The notes under the pieces: generated by a model | What the model saw: the letters and a program-made list of their open reading frames with translations, nothing else | Told to the model about the DNA's origin: nothing | Databases searched by the model: none | Shown here: one piece after another, positions 12,748 to 23,714 of the stretch | Layout of the letters: each line of letters begins with the position of its first letter | How positions within the stretch are numbered: position 1 is the stretch's first letter | Program-made: the position numbers and the translations under genes | NCBI RefSeq assembly: GCF_001659605.2 | Contig: NC_035168.2 | Span: 4,892,058 to 4,956,057 of the forward strand | Direction: 5' to 3' | Length of the DNA stretch: 64,000 bases | Source: Manihot esculenta | Taxonomy: Eukaryota; Streptophyta; Magnoliopsida; Malpighiales; Euphorbiaceae

Positions 12748-13945
12748 AAGAATTTGTGAATATTGTGAGAAGTATGAAGTCAAAAGACAACTTATAGCAA
12801 CTTACACGCCTCAACAAAATGATGTATGAGAGCGAAAGAATCACACATTTTTTAACATGGTGCTAAGTCTTTTAAAGAGAAGCGACTTACCAAAATGTTT
12901 TTGGCTTGTGGTTATTTTTTGGAGCATTCACATATTGAATAAAAGTCTCACTTTTTCTGTTCAAAATATGACTCCTCATGAAGTTTGGAGTAGATGCAAA
13001 CCATCAATCGCTTATTTTAGAATTTTTTTAGTGTATTGCATATGCCTACATGCACTAAAAAGAAAATTAGATGACAAAAGGCAGAAGTACATTTTTCTTA
13101 GTGTTAGTGATGAATAAAAGCTTATAAGTTATTCAATCTTATCACAAAAAAATTGTTATTAGCCATGATATTGGTTTTTATGAAGAAGCATCTTATTATT
13201 AGGACAATGATGATATTTATCAACAAGTGCCATCAAGTTTTGAAGATGAGAAAGAATAACAACAACAACAATCTATAGAGACCAATCAACAAGTGAATTT
13301 AGGTCCTACAAGGCATGAAACAAATAATGTACAACCCATAAATGAACGATCTTAATAGAATAGAAGCTCATCTGCATGGATGAAAGATTATGAAATATAT
13401 GGGAATGGTTATCTGAAAATTCATTTAATTACTTTGCTTTATTTTCGTATTGTGATCCTTTAGCCTTTGAAGATGCTATCAAAGATGTGAAGCAGCAATA
13501 AGTCATGAATGATGAGATTAGAGCGATTGAAAGAAATTAAACTTGGGAGCTAACAAATTTGCCGAACAACAAAAAAAAACTATCCATGTCAAAAGGGTTT
13601 ACAATATAAAATTAAAAGAAAATGGAGAAGTTAACTAGTATAAAGCTTGCTTGGTAGCAAAAGGCTATAAGCAAGAGCACGGTGTTGACTACAAAGAGGT
13701 TTTCGTTCTAGTTGCAAGACTAGAAACCATTAAATTAATAATTTTCTTGGTAGCAAGAATGCGATAGGCCGATGTGTGAAGACTACAAAGAGGTTTTCGT
13801 TCTAATTGCAAGACTAAATACCATTAGATTAGTAATTTTCTTGGTAACAAAAATGTATGGCCCATTGGCCTATCTTCCCGTTAGACGTGCGGTCTATATT
13901 TTTAGATGGAGAGGTATTTATGGAACAACCTCCTATTATTTTTTA
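12748..13945 (+). pseudogene. Ty1/copia pol fragment (integrase to reverse transcriptase), broken
   Basis: The plus-strand reading gives copia integrase-like text: QLIATYTPQQNDV-type sequence near 12790-12830, then LKRSDLPKCFWLVVIFWSIH and TPHEVWSRCKPSIAYFRIF at 12857-13117, then the linker with VPSSFEDEKE. The start of the reverse transcriptase follows (NDEIRAIERN-TWEL near 13510, DYKEVF near 13690). Stops and frameshifts are frequent and no LTR is visible. It abuts the CACTA right end directly, suggesting the CACTA element landed in or beside it. A 94-bp tandem duplication occurs at 13687-13857. Confidence 0.75.
13687..13857 (+). repeat. 94-bp tandem duplication within copia RT remnant
   Basis: The segment starting GACTACAAAGAGGTTTTCGT at 13687 recurs at 13781 with small differences through TTTTCTTGGTAACAA. 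It lies in a dead gene and has no coding consequence. Confidence 0.75.
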
Positions 13946-13960
13946 TTTTTTTTTGCTAGT

Positions 13961-14470
13961 TTATAATTCACCGTCAAAAAAATATTTTAAATTTCCTATT
14001 TGTTTCAACGTGTATATATATATATAAATGATTAAAATAATTCAAAATTTTAAAAATTTAGTTTAGGATTTGATTAGATTATGTTAATTATTGTAGGATG
14101 AGGTCAAATGAATAGATTAAATTACATTTTAAAATTTATCAATTATTAATTAAAAAATATAATTAAATTGGCCCATTAAAATACAAAATAAATAAAGAAA
14201 ACTTAAATTTCATAAAAAAAAATAGTATGTTGAAATTCAAATAATTTAAATTTTAGAAGTTATAAATGACTTACATGACTTAAAAAAAATTAAAATTTTT
14301 AATTTAAATATAAAAAATTTAAAATTTTGAATATAAATATAAATTTTATTATTTAGATTTTTTTCCAACAACTTATAAGAAAATGTTAAAAATTGAAATT
14401 TATTTATTATTTTGAGAGGGAGAGAGAGAGCCCGCAAAAAGGAGAGAGAAAGAAAGAAAAAGTCATGCAG
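13961..14470. other. Spacer upstream of the TPX2-like gene
   Basis: AT-rich DNA ending in a GA-rich tract at about 14414-14458. It probably contains the promoter of the gene starting at 14771. I see no clear TATA box, apart from ATATATATATAAATG at about 14013-14028, which is distant. Confidence 0.35.
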
Positions 14471-14472
14471 GT

Positions 14473-14483
14473 TCTAACGGTCG
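14473..14483 (+). promoter_or_regulatory. MSA-like element (G2/M-specific activator core AACGG)
   Basis: TTCTAACGGTCG lies ~290 bp upstream of the start codon at 14771. It matches the MYB3R-binding MSA consensus YCYAACGGYYA at ten of eleven positions. MSA elements drive G2/M expression of plant mitotic genes, which would fit the Aurora-binding-like motif of the protein downstream. A single match can arise by chance. Confidence 0.35.
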
Positions 14484-14770
14484 AATTATGCAATTAAAAA
14501 TCCAAAAATTAAAATCCCCTCTTGATTATTCTTCTTTCTTGACGTTGCAAAATCCCCTTCAAGAATTCAATTCCTCCACTTTCTCTCCCAGTTTTATCTG
14601 GATCCAAGCTCTAACCTACCTGCAGAGTCTCGAAATTAGCTCAAAAGCCTCCTGAATTTTCCTTCATTTTCTCTCTGTTTTCTTTGCACTTCCGACTTCT
14701 ACTTCCTGATTTACATAGTTAATACAATCTTTTTTATTCTGTTTCTGTTTTCTGCAGATTCTTGGAGACC

Positions 14771-15730
14771 ATGGAGCCGGAAATCATTGATTGGAGCAGC
14801 ATTGAATCTATTTTTGTAGAAGATGAAGTATATGAGAACTTGGATGCACCAAAGTGGTTTGATTTCTCTGCAACTAGCCATGACGAACAGCCCACTGATG
14901 ATGATGATGCCTGGTTCTGCAAATCAAGTACGGCTTTTTTTCCTTAATTTTCTAGTTTTTTATTTATGGGTTTTTCAATTTCTGCAAATGGGTAGTCATA
15001 AAGATTCTGTGTTTATGGTTTCATGTTGCAGATTGCAAGCATCCGAAGACTGCAGAAGATTTTAAAAAATCTACCTTTAATTCAAAGGTCCCTAATTCTT
15101 CTTTTCCTTTTTTTTTAAACGAAATGATTCTCCAATCTTTTTCTGATAATGATTTTTTTTCTTATCTCTGTTACTTTCAGGTGAAATTTTTAAGATCTAT
15201 GAACATATCTGAAATGGTCCCTTTCAGGGACAGAACTTGCAGGTACATTAACAAGAAAAAATGATATTTGAAATTTTACTTTTAAACCGATCTTATGATT
15301 CACTGATAGTTTCTTTTGAACCAGAGATGCGAAGAAAAAAGAAGCAGAAAAGGCCAATCAACAGAGCCTTGAATCTGTAGAAAACTTAGGTGAAGATGTG
15401 GAGAACAAGGATCCAAACTTAAATGATTTCCATCCTTTTACTAATCTTGTGTCAAAGAAAGCAATGACCAAATCATGTGCAGAGAAAAATCAGCAATTGG
15501 GTGATCCGCAAGTAAATTCATCAAAGCCGCCAAGGCTGAGAAGCACATTTTCAGCCCGGAATTTGAAAGGTGGAAGAGAAATTTTGAATCAGATCACAGA
15601 GTTCTGTTCTGAATTAAAGAAATTGGCAAAGAAGGGATCAAAGAGAGCGACAACAGAGAAGGTTTTGGGTGAGATGAAAGAGAGAGTAGAAGAAAAGGGG
15701 AGGGTTCCTCTGCTTGAGGTCAAGAAATAA
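14771..15730 (+). CDS. Plant protein with TPX2-like Aurora-binding N-terminus (226 aa)
   Basis: Four exons join in frame: 14771..14927, 15032..15087, 15181..15242 and 15325..15730 (681 nt, all GT..AG, TAA stop). The N-terminus carries YENLDAPKWFDFS at residues 21-33, an acidic spacer, and AWFC at 47-50. This order and spacing resemble the TPX2 motif that binds and activates Aurora kinase (YDAP..F..F followed ~15 residues later by WF). Then come CKHPKTAEDF, a short ENKDPN motif (also seen in TPX2-family proteins), a Lys-rich stretch, and a C-terminal predicted helix (GREILNQITEFCSELKKLAK). There is no C-terminal TPX2 microtubule-binding domain. I recognise the protein as a conserved plant family but not its accepted name. 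A spindle or cell-division role is inferred from the motif and the MSA-like site upstream. The start is the first ATG after a possible 5'-UTR acceptor (TTTTCTGCAG at 14758). Confidence 0.8.
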
Positions 15731-17015
15731 AGGAGAGTTAAACAGAGTAAAAACAGGGGAAATAGTGAAATGTTCTGTTTGTGAACAACTGTCAGGTCAA
15801 TAGGCAATTCCGCTTGAGCCATTTGGGCATTGAATTGCATATTCAAAGAGATGTTTATAGAAATTTGATAACTTTATAGAGAATAGTGAGTCAAATTCTC
15901 GTAATTGGAACACTTCTTTTTGCAGATTTATGTCTTTTTTCCGTTGCTAATCTAAAAGAAATAATTTTAACATTTTTAGTAATATTTTTATTATGTTATT
16001 ATAAATCTTGTTATTAATTTAGTAATAATGGATTTAAATTCATTACTATATCTATTATCACTTTCTCTAATTTTATTTCTCATTTTATTTTATTTACCTT
16101 TCTCTCATTTCTATTTTCTTTTATATTTTCTATTTTCATTGTTTTATTTTATTATCTATAATTTTTCTTTTTCAAATATATTTGCATTTCTAATAAATAT
16201 TAGGAAAAGCTTAAAAGTTTATATATTATAATAAGGCATGGTTGAAAAACACCGTCATTTTATATTTTAATTGAGATATTTAAATTTTAAATAAATTAAT
16301 GAATGTAATTTTAATCGATTTTTAAAAAGATAATCAATCCACCAATCAAATATATAGTTCATATCCGCAATAGATTTTGTTTTGTCACAAATATAGCAGA
16401 CATATTATTAATATAAAATAGCAAATTTTCCATATAAAGAGAAAAAAAATTGTTGCTGAAAAATGTAATCGCTTTATAAATGAATTTTGTTTCTCCCTAT
16501 TTTCAAACTTGTTTGTATTGTAATTTGTTGATAATTTTATGCTGTTTTGAGAAAGTAAAAATTAAGCTTTCTTCGGCTGCAGAGTCTAACAGAATCATCA
16601 AATATCCATAGAGAAAGAAGCCCTTTGAAACAATAACGGTGACCATCACACCATTTTTCTTTCTTTTTTTTTATAAAAAAAAACTACAAAAACATTTTTT
16701 TTGATATTGTTATTATTAATAAATTGATACTTACGTGTCAAAAACACTTATTAAAACATGCATAAGTTTGATTAAATAGCTATTTAGTCCTTAAATTTGA
16801 AATATTAATACTTTCATTTAGGTTTTTAACTATATAGTTAAAAATCTCATCTTTTTATTTTTCTTTTAACTTGAGTATTATAGTTAAATGTATATGAGTT
16901 AGAAAAATATTTGATTTAATTTAAGGGTGTTTCAATGAGTGTATTAAAACACAGATCAACTTATTAATAATGATTTACTCAAATTCTTTTTGTTGTTTTC
17001 TTTTCTTTTGAGAAA
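15731..17015. other. Downstream spacer
   Basis: The 3' flank of the TPX2-like gene, then AT-rich and T-rich sequence (a Phe/Leu-only frame at 16028-16231 is composition, not a gene). No RNA gene or transposon end is seen. Confidence 0.4.
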
Positions 17016-17330
17016 TGATGACCGTCGGGTTTCCTACATTTGGAAGTGAGGCCGAGTAGATGTGGGACATGCCAGATCAGCTATAAGTGCAAGTCCAACA
17101 GAAGATAACCTAATTCGGTGATATGACGTGAGGGAGAATAGCCGGTCCGGTCACTTCGCAATCTATCAATATGCGCATCGAGGGAATTAAATGGCTGTCG
17201 TCATAGAGAGACATCTTAGTGACAAAAACAGACGGCACTAAAAATAGATAAAGGGAAGAGAAGTGATCTTCTCTGACCAAGCTTATATATACACCGTGAA
17301 AAAAAATTCTATTTTTTGTATTTCAGAACA
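17016..17330 (+). repeat. LTR-like dispersed repeat, copy a
   Basis: Begins TGATGACCGTCGGGTTTC, is GC-richer than its surroundings, contains the family core GGAATTAAATGGCTGTCGTC at about 17180, and a promoter-like ATAGATAAAGGGAAGAG followed by a pyrimidine/purine block at about 17246-17275. Relatives lie at about 40345-40640 (minus), 48530-48890 (plus), 61570-62060 (minus) and 62660-63070 (plus). The layout resembles an LTR with its promoter, but I see no internal domain or target duplication. Confidence 0.5.
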
Positions 17331-18195
17331 TAAAAAAATATCGTCAAAATGCTTTGCAGCTTTGCAGAATTTTGAAACTGAGTCTTATCCAAATTTATTT
17401 TGGTTCACATTCAAAGTAAAGTTTTCTATCATCACAAGTATTAGGTATGGTATTGTACCAAAAGCGAGTATTTAACCTGTTGATTTTGACTGTACAGCTG
17501 GGGCTTGAACTTGTCATTAAAACAAGAATGAGAGAAGCAAAAAAGTTTGGCTTATCATTGAAGTCATCAGTAATTTGGATAATTGGCTAAAGAGTCTTCA
17601 AGGGAGATTTTTTAAGCAAAAAGCTCCATTGCCCCATTTTACTTGGCAAGAGTTATGGTGCATCACGAGGAGCATCTGTCATTGTTCATGCTCCTACTTT
17701 AGCAAGAACTATGTAGGATCTTTTGTCTCATGTGCATAACATATAGCTACCAAATATTTAGAGCATGTTTAGTATTTCTTTTAGTTCTTTTAAATTTTGT
17801 GTTATTACTTTTTGAGTAAACTATCATTTTCCATCGGCTAAGATATGGAAAATCCACAAGAAGAATCATTCCTTTGATGTCTTTTTAAATGGTAGAATTT
17901 CCATAGTCAAGCCAGAAACAAAGCTGCATAAAATGGAGGAACAGAAACAAAAAGGATTCATGTTCAGTTAATGTGAGCCAAGCAAATAAACACCTGGTAA
18001 GTTCACATCAAACCATAGGCCAAAAGAACTGGACTGATGCTACTACAGCTGCGTCAAGTGATCGGATTCCCTCTCTTCAAGTTAATTTCTCTCTAGATCT
18101 CATGATCGAAGTTGAATGCTTTCTAGATTCTAGCATGGAAAATTCGGAAAGCAACAAACAATCCACTATTTTCAAAATATGTAGTTATTCTTCCT
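17331..18195. other. Spacer between repeat copy a and DREB2F-like gene
   Basis: Moderately AT-rich. It probably includes the 3' UTR of the minus-strand DREB2F-like gene at its right end. Short frames at 17263-17475 and 17973-18197 have no protein-like features that I recognise. Confidence 0.35.
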
Positions 18196-18201
18196 AGCTA
18201 G

Positions 18202-19086
18202 CTAGAAGTTCCAAATGGAAGCTGGGAAAGAGACGTCGTCTTGGACATCGTGAACTTGTAAAGTAGCTGTTTCTGCTGCCTGATGATGATCAGCAAGTCC
18301 ATGCATCTCAATCAGCGAATCCCAGTTGAAACTCTTGTCTTCCAGGGCTGCAAGATTGTTCTCCTCATCATAATACTTTAATGGAGATTCGTTCTCCATA
18401 AAGTTTTCTGGGGCATCATTGTTTTCTGGTTGCCTCTCTACTTTTAGTACGCCCAGCTGCTGAAGGAACTCGTTTAAATCAATCTGTGGTTTCTCCTCAT
18501 GAACATGGCATCCCATCATCTCCTCTGATGTTATCTCCATATCTTTCTCCATTAATGGAGGATTTTCTACGTGGGTTTTGTCGTTTACAATGTTTACTTC
18601 GTTTCTAGAATCAGATGACGATGAACTAGAAACATTAGAGGATTGACCAAAAACCCCATTTTTCTTGAGTTCTTGGAGCCTCTGATGAATGACATGAACA
18701 CTAGGCTGTGCATGTATATTAAGCAACCCACGAGAAGGAAACATAGAGATGAAATTCTTGGAAGGAATCCATTTGAACTTATGTGATTTATTGTTAATTA
18801 GAGGAGCAATGGAGCTAGGATGAAGATGGGGGAGATTGAGATAAGCATCTGGTCCATATAATCTCCTTGCAGCTTCATCATAGGCCATGGCAGCTTCTTC
18901 AGCAGTAGCAAAAGAACCCAACCAGAGTCTGGTTCTCTTCTTAGGTTCCCTGATTTCTGCCACCCATTTTCCCCAAGTTCTTTGGCGAACACCTCGGTAC
19001 TCGCACATGGCGTTTTGAGGGCCACCTTTGCCTCTTGTTGGACCTTTCTTCCATGGCTTCAATGGAGATTTCCTGCAATTTTCCAT
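18202..19086 (-). CDS. DREB2F: DREB2F-like AP2/ERF transcription factor (294 aa)
   Basis: An intronless frame. A basic N-terminus (residues 6-22, with [11 protein letters not shown], the DREB2 signature and probable nuclear-import signal) leads into an AP2 DNA-binding domain at about 30-87. The domain contains [19 protein letters not shown], the WLGSF core, AYDEAA and the closing YLNLPHL. Val42 and Glu47 fit the DREB rather than ERF type, which bind DRE/CRT elements. Downstream blocks [36 protein letters not shown] and [14 protein letters not shown], and the acidic C-terminus ending [12 protein letters not shown], match my memory of Arabidopsis DREB2F rather than DREB2A/B. The last block is a likely activation region. 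It probably regulates abiotic-stress genes in the nucleus. Length is close to the family's usual ~280-300 aa. I see no DREB2A-type PEST-like negative regulatory segment. Confidence 0.92.
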   Translation of the reverse strand: MENCRKSPLKPWKKGPTRGKGGPQNAMCEYRGVRQRTWGKWVAEIREPKKRTRLWLGSFATAEEAAMAYDEAARRLYGPDAYLNLPHLHPSSIAPLINNKSHKFKWIPSKNFISMFPSRGLLNIHAQPSVHVIHQRLQELKKNGVFGQSSNVSSSSSSDSRNEVNIVNDKTHVENPPLMEKDMEITSEEMMGCHVHEEKPQIDLNEFLQQLGVLKVERQPENNDAPENFMENESPLKYYDEENNLAALEDKSFNWDSLIEMHGLADHHQAAETATLQVHDVQDDVSFPASIWNF

Positions 19087-19376
19087 GGAGGCGAGAAGTA
19101 AAGCTGAGTGAAGAGAGTGAGAGTTGGGGAATATTGCGGAACATGGGTGGAAAGGCGCGAGATATGTAGGAAGCGAGAGTGCACTATGGTTTAAATGTGG
19201 TCACGTTTAGGGAAAATTTCATGCCCATGTGACCGTTAGTGACTGTTAATACTACCATTTTCAAATCTCTCTTTTTTATAAATAAAAAAACCTTTCTCAA
19301 TAAATTATGGGGTGGTGGTGAGCACTTGAGCAACTGAGGATTGTGTTTGTGTGCATTGGATTCCGAAGAAGTGCTT

Positions 19377-19386
19377 CTATATAAAT
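19377..19386 (-). promoter_or_regulatory. Probable TATA box of the DREB2F-like gene
   Basis: On the minus strand this reads ATTTATATAG, ~290 bp upstream of the ATG at 19086. That would give a 5' UTR of roughly 250 nt. There is no independent evidence for the start site. Confidence 0.4.
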
Positions 19387-19595
19387 CCACATGAATTCAA
19401 TACTTGAGTTGAAGAAGCAGTGGTCGAAACACCCACCTCCACCATTTTTCACTTTCACGAGCTCTAGCTACTTCACATGTTCTGCTCTTCATGACCTGAT
19501 TCCCGAGAGCCTCCTCACCTATATCCCATGCCATCACTCTCTCTCATGTTTAGAAATATATATGGTAAAAGAATGAACCAACAGACACCTACGGG

Positions 19596-20045
19596 TAGGG
19601 GTGAGCATTCGGTCGGTTCGGTTTAAAACCGAACCGAACCGAATAAGCCGAAAACCAAAATTTTAATATTTATGAAAACCGAACCGAACCGATTTTGGTC
19701 AGAAATCGAACCGGTCTGATTCGGTTCGGTTTGATCGGTTTCGATTTTTAATAATTTTTTTATTTTTTACACTTTATTTTTAATATTTTAAAATTTAATT
19801 AAAATATTTGAATCTGATTTAATTTCTCTATATTATTGAAAAAAAATATAATTATCACTAATCGGTTTGGTTTGGTTTTTTTAGTTTTTTTTTTATCAAA
19901 ATCGAACCGAATCGAAATAATCAAAATTTCTGAAATTAAAAACCGAACCGAACCGAACCAAAATGTATAAAAAACCGAATTAAATTTTTAAATTGGTTCG
20001 GTTCGGTCAATTTTTTCGGTTTGAACCGAATACTGCTCACCCCTA
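19596..20045. mobile_element. hAT-type MITE, copy 4 (best preserved)
   Basis: A 450 bp element with ends TAGGGGTGAGCATTCGGT and ACCGAATACTGCTCACCCCTA, flanked by a perfect 8-bp duplication CCTACGGG (19588-19595 and 20046-20053). The subterminal regions consist of alternating TTCGGTT and AACCGAA motifs, so the single strand can form an extended hairpin. It has the most intact ends of the four copies and is probably the youngest. It lies ~500 bp upstream of the DREB2F-like start. Confidence 0.88.
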
Positions 20046-20053
20046 CCTACGGG

Positions 20054-22115
20054 TGTTAATATGTAAAATCGCGTTACGCCTTAAATACAAGGATTACATC
20101 CGATTATTCGAATATTTAATCGGATTGAATACTATGACTATATATAACATATAATTAATTTTGAAATACATTTGAATTTTAAACATAATAGTTGAGAAAC
20201 TAAATATATTTTATATATTTTTGTAATAGCATTTATATTTTAACATATTATTAGAATTTAATATATGTTCATTATTAAAGATTTTAAATTATAAATAACT
20301 TTTTAAATTATAATTGATGTAAATTATTAAATTAAAAATTATGAAATTAAACAAATTTAAATATTGTTTAAGTAATAAAATTGGATTTCAGACATATTTG
20401 TGATAAAATTTAATCAAATTGAGAACAAATTTAAGTGTTGAATATATTAAATAGTTTCGGATAGGGTAATTTTCGTGGGTATATTATGCGTTTAGGTTAT
20501 CTTAATGATTTTGTGCTACATTTGGGAGGCCATAATAAAATGTAATGCAATTAATATTTTTTATTATTTTAATATTAAATAAATTAATTTTTCATTCTTA
20601 AATTATATTAAAATTAACACAAAATTCGATTAAGTTTTTAAAATCAATGATTTAGTGCGATTATTTTAAATCCATCAAACTTAAACTCTCTATATCTATA
20701 TTTAATATCATTATATATTTTTTTCTCGAGTTTAATAAAATTAAAATACTCTCTCCATCTCATAATTTTTTTTAATCTTTCTTTTTATAACTATTCCAAA
20801 ACTATTATTTATTTTTTATTTTGAGACTATAGTAACATATTAATAGACTCTTATAATTTTATTTATTCCTAATAAAGAAAATGAATTGAATTAAATTATT
20901 GTGATATTTTTAATTCCAAACAAGGGATAAGTGTGCTGCAATGCTATTTTACCAAACATATCACATCAGCTGAAATTAAACTAGTACTTCAGAATCAACT
21001 TGGCAAAAAGAAGGAGATGGTGGAAGAAGGCAAAGCAAGAACAAACACTAATGCTTGTATTGAATTGATGGCCATGATTTGATGATCATGAAGACAACTA
21101 TATCATAATACAAATTAGGATAAGAAATCCAAAAACAAGAATAACAATCAAATATAACCATAATGATTCGATGGTGACAATTTCAAGTTGGCGATTACAA
21201 ACAAAATAGCATATATAATGCAGACATTATAGCAAAATTATTGGATTTCTTTTATCTATTCTATTAAATTTGCACCACCACAATCTTCTGCTCTTCTGCA
21301 GATTATCATGTTTTTAAAATAAGCAACTGAACAACCTATAAAATAAGAGCTGATTTTTCAAAAATTCAAATTTGGTTCTAAAATTTTTTTAAAGCTCAAA
21401 TCAAATATGACTTTCACTCATTTGGAATTGGAGTCGAATAATAATATCCTCATATTTGGTTTGCTAAGCAAACGAGTAAAAGAGAATCAAGATTTTATCC
21501 AAACTAATCTCGAATAGTTCATAAATAATTCAATTTGTTTATAATTATAATAAATTTTTTAATTTAAAATTAATAAATTTAAAATTAAATAATTTAATTA
21601 AATAAGTATATATATAAACCTAACTCACAAACTTATAAAAAACAAACTCTTAAATTTTAATGAGGCAAATATTTGCGAGCTCTAAAACGGTAATTTAATT
21701 GAGTATAGCTGAATTTTATCAGGCTCAAAGTTGGCTCATGAAAATTTATGCAGACTCGACCTTAATTCTCATATCATATTGAGTTCAACCTATTTAACAA
21801 GTCTATTCCCGAGCCTTCTCAATAAGACAATTTATGTGCTGCTCATAGATTTGAAGACTAGTTGAGTTCACGAGTTTTAACAAGATAAATAGGTCGGCTT
21901 ATTTACTATAGAGTTTTTATTGAGTTGAACCTCAAACATCCTACGAATAGTTTGATTTATTTACACCCTAAAACTTGTAAACATATGCATTATAACCCAA
22001 ATCATGATGCTTTTGCATACATGAATCTTTTCATAGTTTAGAAATAGATTTCTTTTATAAAATCAAAGATAAAAGCTTCTTAAAACCAGGGCCTTTTTTC
22101 AACAAACAACCGAAC
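20054..22115. other. AT-rich spacer
   Basis: No gene is recognised. The stretch at about 21340-21980 has a MITE-like feel (ends in TTTACACCCTA, with GAGCTC/CTCAAA-like motifs), but I could not define paired ends. Otherwise it is low-complexity AT-rich DNA. Confidence 0.4.
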
Positions 22116-22484
22116 TGTCCAGGGCATAATGGGCATGATGACTTGACATCATCCTTACCTTCCTCTGGCTTATCACCGGAAGTCTGCTCAGGATTTCAAA
22201 CTCAACGGTGGCAACTAAACACGATGGTTGCGCTCATTGCAGGACTTAATCCAATACTTTACGGCACGAGGTGACGACAGCCATGCACCACCTATGTCCT
22301 CGTTCCCGAAGGCACCCCACTCTTTCAAGAGGATTTGCGGCATGTCAAACCTGGTAAGGTTTTTCGCTTTGCATCAATTAAACCACATGCTCCACCGCTT
22401 GTACGGGCCCCGTCAATTGCTTTGAGTTTCATTCTTGCGAACATACTCCCCAGGCGAGATACTTAACGCGTTTGCTATAGCATA
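22116..22484 (-). pseudogene. Fragment of plastid 16S rRNA gene in nuclear DNA (NUPT)
   Basis: The plus strand shows the complement of a bacterial/plastid-type small-subunit rRNA. Recognisable blocks include GGGCATGATGACTTGAC, GACGACAGCCATGCACCACC, TTCCCGAAGGCACCCC, TCTTTCAAGAGGATT, AAACCACATGCTCCACCGCT, TTTGAGTTTCATTCTTGCGA and ACTCCCCAGGCGAGATACTT. These lie in the 3' half of the gene in correct order. Compared with an intact plastid 16S it carries many transitions and small losses, so it is an old nuclear insertion, not an active rRNA. The flanks (for example after 22485) are not recognisably 16S. Confidence 0.85.
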
Positions 22485-23709
22485 GGGTTCTAAAGGAAGA
22501 TCCGAATACTGTAACACCCGATTCTTCATAAGACTCGCTTTCTCTTAAATAAGTTGAGTCTCCACATAAAATTACCTTTAGTAGGAGCAATCCAACAAAT
22601 CCCATTACATCTATAATCATGAGATTTCCTATCAATTAGGGAGTATTAACTAGAATCTCCAGAGATGCGATAATTAACCCCATCTTCTTACAATATAAAA
22701 ACTAATGATAGCAAAGACCAGAATACGCATTCTACTGCTCTTGAATTTTAAGCAATTCCTTGGATTCGTTCTTTTTTTAGTTTATTGATTTGAGTGTCGG
22801 AATGACGGTTATAGGTGCCAACTACCTCGCGATTTTCTTTTTTGCAAAATGACCAATCCGGCACAACTTTGTTTCGGCCACATCAATGATCATGTGCCAT
22901 AGCATCGTTGCCATGTTAACAAATCCTCCTCCTTGATTTTAGATAAAAAAAAATATGCACAATGTTTTTTTTTTTCTTTTTTAGAGTAAACAAATATCAC
23001 TAATAACAAAAATAATAATTTCATACAAGTTATTTTAAGTTTTATATACCAAAAAGGTACTGATGAAGATGCAGTTTAAATAGCATTAACCAAAAATGAC
23101 ATTCAAGTGAAAAGGAAACCAAAAATGACATTCAAGTGAAAAGGAAGAAAAGCTCTGGTACTCCATTGATACCAAATGGAAACCCTGATGAGTTAGGCTT
23201 GTCTTCACACTTGAAAGAACAAGAGATTAGAACAAGAAACAGCAAAATAGTGATTAAAAACTACCACAGGCAATTCATCAGACATATAGTGGGCAAAAAC
23301 AATGTGCTGAGGGGGCTGTGAATTTTGTTCAATCTGAACAATACCTAAATAAAGAATGGAGCTCAACAACCTCTGCCAAAATAGGAATAAATCAACACTT
23401 AATCAAATACCAAAAACTAACAACAGAAATAGGAATCACATCAAAAAACCTAAAGTCCAAGTCAAATGAGAAAATATTAAAACTAATTTCTGTATTATTT
23501 TCTCAACAATATCACACAATCTGTTTTATTTAAGATATAATTATTATTTTTAGATTATTGATCGTTAATAGTAAATTTAGATTTAATTAAGAGTTTGTAT
23601 ATATATATTTTAATTATAATTTTAAATAATTTATTTGTGTCATGTAACATTTTTAAAGTTTTAAGCGACATAAAATTTTTTTAATAAAATTTAAGGGTGT
23701 AAATATATA
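22485..23709. other. Unassigned spacer
   Basis: A mixed region. 22490-22925 is somewhat GC-richer (for example TTTGTTTCGGCCACATCAAT near 22870), hinting at an old retroelement or organelle-derived piece that I cannot identify. 23090-23540 has a near-duplicate of CCAAAAATGACATTCAAGTG (23089 and 23120). No gene is supported. Confidence 0.35.
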
Positions 23710-23714
23710 TTTAA

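Noticed and set aside
16028..16231. 67-aa Phe/Leu/Tyr-rich frame, seemingly a membrane protein
   Set aside because: A direct result of T-rich DNA; no codon structure or leader.
21340..21980. Possible further MITE ending in TTTACACCCTA
   Set aside because: I could not find a matching opposite end or target duplication.
22228..22635. Short protein frames at 22.2-22.6 kb
   Set aside because: Most of this is a decayed plastid 16S rRNA fragment, not protein coding.
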